A DNA stretch of 64,000 nucleotides from AR5 sp041499965 (GTDB taxonomy: Bacteria; Methylomirabilota; Methylomirabilia; Rokubacteriales; CSP1-6), in NCBI GenBank assembly GCA_041499965.1, contig JBGQLG010000002.1, positions 1 through 64,000 on the forward strand, in the 5' to 3' direction. Below the pieces are notes generated by a model, which saw nothing but the letters and a program-made list of their open reading frames with translations, ran no database searches and was not told where the DNA came from. Position 1 is the stretch's first letter; every line of letters starts with the position of its first letter. Both the position numbers and the translations under genes were made by a program. Shown one piece after another: positions 8,096 through 15,363 of the stretch.

Positions 8096-9121
8096 ATGCG
8101 GCTGGCGCTGAACCTGAACTACTCGGGCGCGACCATGGCGCTCGACATGACGAAGATCCTCGAGGCCGAGCGGCTGGGCTACGCCTCGGTGTGGTCGGCC
8201 GAGGCCTACGGCTCCGACGCCGTCACGCCGGCGGCGTGGATCGCCGCACGCACCGAGCGCATCCACGTCGGCACCGCGATCATGCAGATCCCGGCCCGCA
8301 CACCGGCCATGACCGCGATGACCGCCATGACGCTCGACGCGCTCTCCGGCGGCCGCTTCCGGCTCGGCCTCGGGGTGTCGGGCCCCCAGGTGGTCGAGGG
8401 CTGGCACGGCCAGGCGTTCGGCAAACCGCTGGGCAAGACGCGCGAGTACGTCGCGATCGTGCGGTCGATCTTGCGGCGCGACACGCCGCTCGAATTCCGC
8501 GGCGCGTACTACCAGATCCCCTACGCCGGCGCCGACGCGACGGGGCTCGGCAAGCCGCTGCGCTCGATCCTGCACGGCCGCGCCGACCTGCCGATCTACC
8601 TGGCCGCGGTCGGCCCCCGCAACGTCGCGCTGGCCGCGGAGATCGCCGACGGCTGGATCCCCGTGTTCTTCTCGGCCCGCCGCATGGCGATGTTCCGCGA
8701 GTGGCTCGACGCGGGCTTCCAGGCCGGGGGGCGCGGGGGCATCGCGCGCGACTTCGACGTCATGCCCATGGTCCCGGTGGTGATCGGTGACGACGTGGCG
8801 GCGTGCCGGGCGGCGGTGAAACCGCGCCTGGCGCTGTACGTCGGCGGCATGGGCGCTCGGGGCCGAAACTTCTACAACGACATCGCGCGCCGCTACGGTT
8901 ACGACGAGGCCGCCAAGCGGATCCAGGACTTGTATCTCGGCGGTCGCAGGGACGAGGCGGCGGCCGCGGTGCCCGACGCGCTGGTCGACGAGGTCGCGCT
9001 GTGCGGCCCGCGCGAGCGTGTGCGCGAGCAGCTGGCCGAGTGGACAGGCTCGGGGGTGACGACGATCATGGTGTCCGGCGACACGACGGCCGTTCGCACG
9101 ATGGCCGAGCTGGCCCTGTAA
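8096..9121 (+). CDS. LLM class (luciferase-like) flavin/F420-dependent oxidoreductase
   Basis: This 341-residue TIM-barrel protein belongs to the luciferase-like monooxygenase superfamily. It shows the family's LALNLNY start strand, the ERIHVGTAIMQIPARTPAMTA segment, the LSGGRFRLGLGVSGP motif and a LPIYLAAVGPRN stretch. Members use FMN or F420 to oxidise or reduce small organic molecules; the cofactor and substrate here are not determined. A good ribosome binding site (AGGAGGGA) precedes the ATG at 8096. The SDR gene follows 15 bases later with its own AGGAGGAG, so the two probably form part of one catabolic or detoxifying operon. Confidence 0.88.
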   Translation: MRLALNLNYSGATMALDMTKILEAERLGYASVWSAEAYGSDAVTPAAWIAARTERIHVGTAIMQIPARTPAMTAMTAMTLDALSGGRFRLGLGVSGPQVVEGWHGQAFGKPLGKTREYVAIVRSILRRDTPLEFRGAYYQIPYAGADATGLGKPLRSILHGRADLPIYLAAVGPRNVALAAEIADGWIPVFFSARRMAMFREWLDAGFQAGGRGGIARDFDVMPMVPVVIGDDVAACRAAVKPRLALYVGGMGARGRNFYNDIARRYGYDEAAKRIQDLYLGGRRDEAAAAVPDALVDEVALCGPRERVREQLAEWTGSGVTTIMVSGDTTAVRTMAELAL

Positions 9122-9136
9122 GGGAGGAGACGACAC

Positions 9137-9898
9137 ATGCGCTTGAAGGACCGGGTCGCCATCGTGACGGGTGCCGCCTCCGGCATCGGCGCGGCCTCAG
9201 CACTGGCCATGGCGCGCGAGGGCGCGCGCGTGCTCGTGGTCGACCTCAACGAGGCCGGCGCCAAGGGCATCGTCGAGCGGATCGAGCAGGGCGGCGGGCA
9301 GGCCGCGGCCGCCCGGGCCGACGTGACGCGCGCAAGCGACAACCAGGCGGTCGTCGAGCAGGCGCTCGCCCGCTGGGGACGGCTCGACGTCTTCTTCGCC
9401 AACGCCGGTGTGCCCCAGTGGAAGACCGACATCGAGGAGGTCGACGAGAAGGTCTTCGACCAGATCTTCGCGGTCAACGTCAAGGGCGTGTGGCTCGGCG
9501 CCAAGTACGCCCTGCCGGTGATGAAGCGGCAGCGCCGCGGGGTGATCCTCATCACCGCCTCGACCTCGGCCATCCGGCCGCGCCCCGGCGGGCAGACCTA
9601 CGCGTCGTCCAAGGGCGCCGTCGTCACGCTGGCCAAGGCCCTGGCGCTGGAGGCCGCGCCGCACGGCGTGCGGGTGGTCGCCATCGCGCCGGTCGCCACC
9701 CACACACCGATGCTGCCGACCTTCATGAACAAGCAGCAGGTCGACGCCGAGTCGCTCGAGCGCTACGAGGCCACGGTGCCGCTGGGACGCCTGAACCAGC
9801 CCGAGGATCTCGCCGCCACCGCCGTCTTCCTCGCCTCGGACGACGCGGCGATGATCACCGGCTCCTGCATCGAGGTGGACGGCGGGCGATGCATCTGA
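9137..9898 (+). CDS. short-chain dehydrogenase/reductase (SDR)
   Basis: This 253-residue classical SDR has the TGxxxGxG cofactor motif (VTGAASGIGAAS) near residues 11-22 and the NAG strand (FFANAGVP). Its active-site Tyr-Lys pair is YASSK, after an ITASTSA stretch carrying the Ser. An Asp at the end of the second strand (VVDLN) points to NAD(H) over NADP(H). The C-terminal TGSCIEVDGG is typical of the family. The substrate is unknown. The gene sits between the LLM oxidoreductase and the UPF0282 hydrolase, all on the plus strand with short gaps. A strong Shine-Dalgarno sequence precedes the ATG. Confidence 0.9.
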   Translation: MRLKDRVAIVTGAASGIGAASALAMAREGARVLVVDLNEAGAKGIVERIEQGGGQAAAARADVTRASDNQAVVEQALARWGRLDVFFANAGVPQWKTDIEEVDEKVFDQIFAVNVKGVWLGAKYALPVMKRQRRGVILITASTSAIRPRPGGQTYASSKGAVVTLAKALALEAAPHGVRVVAIAPVATHTPMLPTFMNKQQVDAESLERYEATVPLGRLNQPEDLAATAVFLASDDAAMITGSCIEVDGGRCI

Positions 9899-9920
9899 TG
9901 CCGGTGCCAGGGGGCCGCGC

Positions 9921-10844
9921 GTGAGGATCGTCCCGCTCGCGGCCGATTCGCTGGGCGTGCGGTCGATGGCCACCTACGTCGAGGCGGGCGCCACCGGCGT
10001 GCTGATCGACCCCGGCGCCACGCTGGCGCCGGCGCGCTACGGCCTGCCTCCCAGCCAGGAGGAGTGGGACGCGCTCAAGCGCGCCAACGACCGCATCTCG
10101 GCGTACGCGGCGCGCGCCCGCTACGTGTTCGTGAGTCACTACCACGACGATCACTTCCGCTCCGACCCGGCGTTCTATGCCGGGCGCGTCGTGCTGGCCA
10201 AGGATCCGCGCCGGATGGTGAACGGCGCCCAGGCCCGGCGGGCGCAAGCCCTGTGGAGCGGGCTGCAGAGCCCCGGGCACATCCAGCCGGCCGACGGCGT
10301 GTCGGTCTCCACGGCCGACCTCGACCTGGCGGTGTCGCCGCCGCTGCCCCACGGTGTGGAAGGCACGACGCTCGGCTACCTGGTGGCGCTCACCGTGATC
10401 GACTACCGCGAGCACCAGCGGTTCGTGTTCGCCTCCGACGTGCAGGGACCTCTGTCGGCGGTGGCCGCCGCCTGGCTGATCCAGCAGCGGCCGACCACGC
10501 TCTACCTGTCGGGGCCTCCGTCGTACGTCGAGCGCGAGGTGGGCACCTCCGTCATCGACCGCGGCGTCGACAATCTGCAGCGCATCCTCGACGCGACCGG
10601 CTGCCGCGTGATCATGGACCACTACGCGCTGCGCGATCCGCGCTACGCCACGCGCTTCGAGCGCCTCTGGCAGACCGGCCGCGTCGTCACCGCCGCCGCC
10701 CACCTGGGCGTCGACGCGCAGCCGCTCGAGGCGCGCCGCGACCGGCTGTGGGCGGCCGTGCGCAAGCCGCCGGCCAAGGCCGTGCCGTCCCGCTTCGTGC
10801 CGCGGGAGGCGCGGCGGGCGGCCAGGGGAGGAGGCGCGCGATGA
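9921..10844 (+). CDS. UPF0282-like metallo-beta-lactamase-fold protein
   Basis: This 307-residue protein carries a metallo-beta-lactamase-like metal motif HYHDDH at residues 73-78 and a later FASDVQGP stretch where the fold places a metal-binding Asp. The arrangement, with an N-terminal DSLGVRSMATYVE segment, fits the UPF0282 family of uncharacterised hydrolases. The start is GTG 9921, 22 bases after the SDR stop. The last four bases (ATGA) overlap the start of the peroxiredoxin gene, so the two are translationally coupled. This suggests a shared job in oxidative or thiol/selenol chemistry, but that is inference. Confidence 0.72.
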   Translation: MRIVPLAADSLGVRSMATYVEAGATGVLIDPGATLAPARYGLPPSQEEWDALKRANDRISAYAARARYVFVSHYHDDHFRSDPAFYAGRVVLAKDPRRMVNGAQARRAQALWSGLQSPGHIQPADGVSVSTADLDLAVSPPLPHGVEGTTLGYLVALTVIDYREHQRFVFASDVQGPLSAVAAAWLIQQRPTTLYLSGPPSYVEREVGTSVIDRGVDNLQRILDATGCRVIMDHYALRDPRYATRFERLWQTGRVVTAAAHLGVDAQPLEARRDRLWAAVRKPPAKAVPSRFVPREARRAARGGGAR

Positions 10845-11311
10845 GCGAGACCGCCGATACGCCGCCGGTCGTGGGCAGCCCGGCGCCCGACTTCACGCTG
10901 AAGGCGATCGGGCTCAAGGAGCACAGCCTGCGCGACTACCGGGGCCGGAACGTCGTGCTGCTGTTCTATCCGCTCGACTGGACGCCGGGCTGAAGCACCT
11001 GCATGCCCGCCTTCGACAGGCGCGTCGGCGACTTCGAAGCGGCCAATACCCAGGTGCTGGGTATCTCGACGGACAGCCCGTTCAGCCACGAGAACTGGGC
11101 CAAGTCGGTGGGCATCAGCCACTATCCGCTCCTCTCCGACATGCACCGCGAGGCCGCCAAGGCCTACGGCGTCTACTGGGCGGAGTGGAACGCCAACAAC
11201 CGGGCGACGTTCATCGTCGACACGACGGGGACCATCCGCTTCATCGAGCGGTACGGGCGCGGGGAGCTGCCTGATCCTGATCGCATCCTGGCCGAGGTGA
11301 AAAAGCTCTGA
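10841..11311 (+). CDS. peroxiredoxin with in-frame UGA (putative selenocysteine at residue 51)
   Basis: Read through the TGA at 10991-10993, this is one 156-residue AhpC/TSA-family peroxiredoxin. The residues before the TGA (FYPLDWTPG) and after it (STCMPAFDRRVG) are the two halves of the peroxidatic motif. The UGA falls exactly where the family has its peroxidatic Cys. A UxxC pair results (Sec51, Cys54). Selenocysteine peroxiredoxins with Sec at this position are known, so recoding is more likely than a broken gene. A small hairpin follows the UGA. Its start overlaps the UPF0282 gene stop, and the conserved Prx sequence continues to the C-terminus (ATFIVDTTGTIRF). No sel genes are in the window. 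A plain annotation would give two fragments, 10841-10993 and 11003-11311. Confidence 0.82.
11008..11022 (+). promoter_or_regulatory. candidate bacterial SECIS hairpin
   Basis: CGCCT and AGGCG pair around the five-base loop TCGAC. The G of the loop lies about 22 bases after the UGA of the peroxiredoxin, within the 16-37 base range usual for bacterial SECIS elements bound by SelB. The helix is short and I could not fold the wider region, so this is tentative. Confidence 0.4.
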
Positions 11312-11317
11312 AGAGCT

Positions 11318-11599
11318 TCGTGGAATTCGGCGACGCCGTGGCCCCGGCGTGGGCGGCGTTGGCGTTGAGGCCGCCGGCACGCCCGCATGGCTCGCCTGTC
11401 GCCGTAACTCGCTCCGGGCTCGGCTCGCTCGGCCCCCCATCCCCCAAGGGGGGTTGGGGCGTGGACAAGTCGAATCGTGGGCGGCTCGCGAGCCGAGCCC
11501 TGCGCTCGAACGGCGACGACGGCTCGCCATGATGGCGTGCCGGCCGCCTCAACGCCAACGCCGCCCACGCCGGGGCCACGGCGTCGCCGAATTCCACGA
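11318..11599. repeat. giant palindrome, copy 1 (conserved core with private arms)
   Basis: Left arm 11318-11383 and right arm 11534-11599 are inverted repeats matching at 65 of 66 positions. Between them is a core, 11384-11533, of about 150 bases. The core is itself an imperfect palindrome: for example 11416-11425 pairs with 11491-11500, and a C-run/G-run hairpin sits at the centre. The core recurs with about 90 % identity at 60464-60614, but the arms of the two copies are unrelated. The element fills the space between the peroxiredoxin stop and the convergent EamA gene stop. It could end transcription from both sides. No gene in it is convincing. Confidence 0.9.
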
Positions 11600-11616
11600 G
11601 GCCCAGTAGGCTTTCG

Positions 11617-12525
11617 TTATCCGCTGCTGCGGGCGGGGGCGGTGGTGGTGAGGGCGACGCCGGCCAGAACGAGTAGGGTTCCGACGACTTCCCAGATGCC
11701 GATCGGTTCGGCCAGCAGGGCGCTGGCCATCACGATGCCGACGATCGGGGTGACGTTCATGAAGACGGCGGCGCGGCTGGCGCCCACGCGCTCGACGGCG
11801 CGATACCACCAGATGTGCGCGACCGCGCCGAAGATGGCGTGGTAGGCGACCACCGTCCACGCGCGCACCGAGGTCAGCACCGGGCGCGGGAACAGCGGCG
11901 CGGTCAGGGCGGCCTCGGCCACCAGCACGCAGGTGCCGGCCACGTAGGCCGCGGTGGTCGTGAGCGCCGGCGAGTGCGTCATGACGACGCGCTTGCCATA
12001 GACGGTGTAGGTGGTCCAGGCGACGAGCCCGATCAGCGTGATGAAGTCGCCGGCCCGCAGGTCGCCGAGGCGCAGCATCCAGAGCCGGCCGTCGGTGACG
12101 ACCGCCAGCACGCCCAGCGCCGAGATGGCCACGCCGGCCTGCTGGCGCCGGCGCAGGCGCTCGCCGAGGTAGGCGCGCGCGCCGAGCGCGACGAGGACCG
12201 GGGTGGCCGCCTGCAAGATGGCCGCGTTGGCAGCGGTGGTGTACGCGTAGCCGATGTAGGAGAGCTGCGTGGACAGCACGAGCCCGCAGACGCCGAGGAC
12301 GATGAAGGCCCGAATGCTCTCCGGCCCGAGCCCGCGCACCGTCTCGAAGCCCGAGCGCGCGAGCAGCGTGACCAGGAAGGCCGAGGCAATGACGCCGCGC
12401 ACGGCGGTGAGGAATACCGGCGGCAGGTCGGCGACGGCCAGCTTGCCGGTGGCCGGGAACGTGCCCCACAGGATCGCGATGAGCAGGAGTGCCGCGTAGG
12501 CGCGCGTTTGGCTGAGTGCCGGCAC
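11617..12525 (-). CDS. EamA/DMT family transporter
   Basis: This inner-membrane protein of about 302 residues has ten predicted helices as two EamA repeats. The first holds ILWGTFPATGKLAV and NAAILQAATPVLVAL; the second holds IWWYRAVERVGASRAAVFMNVTPIVGI. Drug/metabolite transporters of this type export amino acids or other small metabolites; the substrate is unknown. An in-frame GTG at 12552 would add nine residues but leave only five bases to the divergent SRPBCC gene. The GTG at 12525 (VPALSQTRAY) is chosen for that reason. The 3' end faces palindrome copy 1. Confidence 0.88.
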   Translation of the reverse strand: MPALSQTRAYAALLLIAILWGTFPATGKLAVADLPPVFLTAVRGVIASAFLVTLLARSGFETVRGLGPESIRAFIVLGVCGLVLSTQLSYIGYAYTTAANAAILQAATPVLVALGARAYLGERLRRRQQAGVAISALGVLAVVTDGRLWMLRLGDLRAGDFITLIGLVAWTTYTVYGKRVVMTHSPALTTTAAYVAGTCVLVAEAALTAPLFPRPVLTSVRAWTVVAYHAIFGAVAHIWWYRAVERVGASRAAVFMNVTPIVGIVMASALLAEPIGIWEVVGTLLVLAGVALTTTAPARSSG

Positions 12526-12557
12526 CGGCCCATGATAGCCTGCGCTGCGCACGCCCC

Positions 12558-13022
12558 ATGGCCGATCACGTCCTGGAGACCCGCTTCTGGCTCGCCCGGC
12601 CGCGCGCCGACGTGTTCGCGTTCTTCGCGGATCCCGCCAACCTCCTGCGCGTGAGCCCGCCCGCGCTGCGGCTGCGCCTGCTCACGCCCGGCGTCACGCT
12701 GGCGGCGGGGGCCGTGCTGGACTTCCGCGTCGCCTGGCTGGGACTGCCGCTGCGCTGGCGCACGTACATCCGGGAGTTCGATCCGCCCTACCGCTTCGTC
12801 GGCGTGCAGGTGCGCGGGCCGTGGGCCCGCTGGGAGCATCGTCACCGTTTCCTCGACGAGGGCGGCGGTACCTGGGTGGAGGACCGCGTGACCTACCGGC
12901 TGCCGCTGGGCCGGGTGGGGAGCGCGCTGCTTCGGGCCCTCGTCCAGCGGCAGCTACGGCAGGCGTGGGCCTTCCGGCAGGCGCGGGTGGCCGAGCTGCT
13001 CGTCGGGCCGGCCGGGCGCTGA
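12558..13022 (+). CDS. SRPBCC (START-like) family protein
   Basis: This 154-residue protein has the SRPBCC ligand-binding fold pattern. It starts HVLETRFWLARPRADVFAFF, followed by an aromatic-rich middle (EFDPPYRFVGVQVRGPWARWEHRH) and a long C-terminal helix. The family covers polyketide cyclase-like and ligand-binding proteins, and the role here is unknown. An earlier in-frame start at 12516 overlaps the divergent transporter. The ATG at 12558 matches the family N-terminus. The endonuclease IV gene begins two bases after its stop, so they are probably co-transcribed. Confidence 0.75.
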   Translation: MADHVLETRFWLARPRADVFAFFADPANLLRVSPPALRLRLLTPGVTLAAGAVLDFRVAWLGLPLRWRTYIREFDPPYRFVGVQVRGPWARWEHRHRFLDEGGGTWVEDRVTYRLPLGRVGSALLRALVQRQLRQAWAFRQARVAELLVGPAGR

Positions 13023-13023
13023 G

Positions 13024-13926
13024 ATGATCGTGCCCGACGAGCTGGGCGCGCACATGTCGATCGCCGGAGGCCTGTCGCTGGCGCTCGAGCGCGGGCACGC
13101 CCTCGGGTGCTTCGCCGTGCAGATCTTCGTCAAGAATCAGCGGCAGTGGGCCGCGCGGCCGCTCGGCGACGACGAGGTTCGGGCTTTTCGCGCCGCCCGG
13201 CGCACCACCGGCATCCCCTGGGTCTTTGCCCACGCGAGCTATCTGATCAACCTGGCCACGCCCGATCCGGTCGCGTGGGCGCGCGCGGTGGACGTGTTCA
13301 CCGACGAGCTGGAGCGGGCCGAGGCGCTGGGGCTGGGCTGCGTGGCCATTCACCCGGGCTCGCACCTCGGGACCGGCGTCGAGGCCGGCGTGGCGCGGGT
13401 GGCGGCGGCGGTCGGCGAGACGCTGCGCCGCACGCGCGGCTATCGCGTGCGGATCGCGCTGGAGAACACCGCGGGCGGCGGCGGCACGCTCGGACGGTCG
13501 TTCGCCGAGCTGGGCGCGCTCCTCGACCGGACGGGACGCGCGCGACGGGTGGGCGTCTGCCTGGACACCTGCCACCTGTTCGCCGCCGGCTACGACGTGC
13601 GGACGCGGGCGGGCTACGAGGCGGCGATGGCCGAGTGCGCGCGCCTGGTCGGGATCGAGCGCGTGCTCGCCTTCCACCTCAACGACGCCCGGGCGCCGCT
13701 CGGCTCCGGCCTCGATCGCCACGAGCACATCGGACGCGGACGCATGGGGCTCGCGCCGTTCCGCCTGCTCCTCCAGGACCGGCGCTTCCAGGGCGTGCCC
13801 AAGGCGCTGGAGACGCCCAAGGATCCCGAGCCGGCCGCCGACCTGCGTAACCTGGCGGTGCTGCGCCGGCTACGGCGGCGCGTCAGCGCGCCGAGGTCAC
13901 GCCGACCCGCCGGCACAGCGCGCTGA
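13024..13926 (+). CDS. nfo: endonuclease IV (AP endonuclease)
   Basis: This 300-residue Zn-dependent TIM-barrel enzyme cleaves DNA at abasic sites in base excision repair. Family motifs are in order: GAHMSIAGGL near the start, FAHASYLINLATPD, AIHPGSH, ALENTAGGGGTLG, VCLDTCHLFAAGYD, FHLNDA and RHEHIGRG. These carry the expected metal-binding His, Glu and Asp residues. The C-terminal 20 residues are basic and low in complexity. Their codons overlap by 44 bases the 3' end of the endonuclease III gene on the opposite strand, so two base-excision enzymes meet tail to tail. Confidence 0.93.
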   Translation: MIVPDELGAHMSIAGGLSLALERGHALGCFAVQIFVKNQRQWAARPLGDDEVRAFRAARRTTGIPWVFAHASYLINLATPDPVAWARAVDVFTDELERAEALGLGCVAIHPGSHLGTGVEAGVARVAAAVGETLRRTRGYRVRIALENTAGGGGTLGRSFAELGALLDRTGRARRVGVCLDTCHLFAAGYDVRTRAGYEAAMAECARLVGIERVLAFHLNDARAPLGSGLDRHEHIGRGRMGLAPFRLLLQDRRFQGVPKALETPKDPEPAADLRNLAVLRRLRRRVSAPRSRRPAGTAR

Positions 13927-14428
13927 CCGGGCAGGTCGAGCAGCGCGGCGAGATCGGCGCGCACACGTTCTGGCCGAAGGCCACCAGCAGGTCGTTGTAG
14001 CCGATCCAGTAGCGCCGCGGCAGCCGCGCGCGCAGCGCCATCTCCGTCTCCTCGGGGTTGCGGGTGCGCACGTAGCCCAGGCGGTTGGAGATCCGGTGCA
14101 CGTGGGTGTCCACGCAGATGCCCGGCTTGTTGAACCCCATCGTGACGACGAGGTTGGCGGTCTTGCGCCCCACGCCCTTGAGCGTCAGCAGCTCGTCGAT
14201 GGTGTCGGGCACCCGGCCCTCGAAGCGCTCGAGCAGGTCGCGGCAGATGCCGAGGATCACGCCGGCCTTGGTGCGGTAGAAGCCGACCGGATAGATGAGA
14301 CGCGCGATCCGGCTGGCCCGCAGCTCCAGCAGCGTGCGGGGCGTCGAGGCCACCGCGAAGAGGCGGACGGCCGCCGGGCCGGTGGTGGTGTCCTGGGTGC
14401 GCAGGGACAGGATGCAGGCGATGAGCAC
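13883..14428 (-). CDS. nth: endonuclease III (DNA glycosylase/AP lyase)
   Basis: This bifunctional glycosylase/AP lyase has the helix-hairpin-helix LKGVGRKTANLV with the catalytic Lys, and VDTHVHR with the catalytic Asp. A C-terminal [4Fe-4S] loop has Cys spacing C-x6-C-x2-C-x5-C. From the GTG at 14428 it is 181 residues, but family-like sequence continues upstream (IRRLRRTRSAWNPTALAEF) to about 14521 with no ATG, GTG or TTG. The true start may be a rare codon (ATC at 14521 or CTG at 14500), or the N-terminal helix is lost. It overlaps nfo tail to tail by 44 bases. Confidence 0.88.
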   Translation of the reverse strand: MLIACILSLRTQDTTTGPAAVRLFAVASTPRTLLELRASRIARLIYPVGFYRTKAGVILGICRDLLERFEGRVPDTIDELLTLKGVGRKTANLVVTMGFNKPGICVDTHVHRISNRLGYVRTRNPEETEMALRARLPRRYWIGYNDLLVAFGQNVCAPISPRCSTCPVSALCRRVGVTSAR

Positions 14429-14523
14429 GCGGAACGGGTCGCCGGTGTCGGCGAACTCGGCCAGCGCGGTCGGGTTCCAGGCGGACCGCGTCCGGCGCAG
14501 CCGCCGGATGACCGACGCGATGT

Positions 14524-15264
14524 CTACTGGCCCTTGAGGGACTCGATCAGCTGGCGTGCGCGTGGCAGGTCCTTGGCGGTCCAGTCGGCGATGCTGTTGG
14601 GGGTGCGCTCGTCCACGACGCCCTGCAGCTCACGGCGGGCGTCGGGGTAGCGGCCGGCGGCGATCAGGACCCGGGCGAGGTCGACGCGCGCCACCGTGAA
14701 GTGGGGGTCGATCGCCAGCGCCCGGCGGAACTGCTGCTCGGCCTTGGCCCGATCGCCCCCGAACAGGCTCGGCACCTCGAGGAAGACGTTGCCGGACAGG
14801 GCGAGCGCGCGCAGATTCTTGGGATCGAGCGCGAGCGTCGCGTCGACCTCCTGGCGGACCGTGGGCAGCAGGAAGAGCGAGCGCATCACGCCCTTGGTCA
14901 GGCCCCAGCGGCCGGTGTTGATCCCGTACCACACGTGGGCCTCGGGGTTGCGCGGGGCCAGCTCGACCGCGCGCCTGGCGATCTCGCGGCCGCGGTCGTA
15001 GGAGGCCAGCTTGTCCTCGATGGTCGTGGCGCGAACGTCGCCGTAGAGGAAATGCACGAAGGCGAGCATGACCATCGTGTCGACCTGGCGGTCGCGGGCC
15101 AGTGCCGACTCCAGCTGATCGCGGGCCCGATCGATGACGGTCGGATCCTCGTGATAGCGGGCTACCAGCAGCCGCGCCGACTCCGCGGGGCTCTGCCCGA
15201 GCGCCGCGGCGGGCGCGACGATGAGCGCGAGGAGTCCCAGAGCCAGGCGGAGAGGAACGCGCAT
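14524..15264 (-). CDS. secreted TPR-repeat protein
   Basis: This 246-residue protein begins with a signal peptide (MRVPLRLALGLLALIVAPAA, cleavage probably after ALG). It then has helical TPR-like repeats: ARRAVELAPRNPEAHVWYGI near the middle, and FRRALAIDPHFTVARVDLAR with LIAAGRYPDARRELQ near the end. The pattern with YGINTGRWG recalls the TRAP-transporter-associated TatT/TPR family. It is probably periplasmic and involved in protein interactions. In-frame starts upstream (to 15585) run through the divergent gene and lack coding character. It lies directly upstream of nth on the same strand, its stop at 14524. Confidence 0.75.
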   Translation of the reverse strand: MRVPLRLALGLLALIVAPAAALGQSPAESARLLVARYHEDPTVIDRARDQLESALARDRQVDTMVMLAFVHFLYGDVRATTIEDKLASYDRGREIARRAVELAPRNPEAHVWYGINTGRWGLTKGVMRSLFLLPTVRQEVDATLALDPKNLRALALSGNVFLEVPSLFGGDRAKAEQQFRRALAIDPHFTVARVDLARVLIAAGRYPDARRELQGVVDERTPNSIADWTAKDLPRARQLIESLKGQ

Positions 15265-15363
15265 CGGGACCCACTCTAGCGGCGCCCGGTCACGCGCGTC
15301 AAACCCTCGGCCCCGATGGCCCGGCCGTTGACAGGTCTCGGCGCTCCGTCTCATCCTCGCGTC

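Noticed and set aside
10991..10993. Treating the TGA in the peroxiredoxin as a frameshift or pseudogene
   Set aside because: The frame is unchanged on both sides, and the TGA is at the exact catalytic Cys position, with the rest of the protein well conserved. Recoding is the simpler reading, though Sec machinery must be confirmed.
11320..11609. Open frames of 70-130 codons on both strands across palindrome copy 1, some sharing peptides with frames in copy 2
   Set aside because: They arise because the core sequence is conserved and has few stops at high G+C. Left and right arms give mirrored peptides, there are no ribosome sites, and the frames differ in length and end between the copies.
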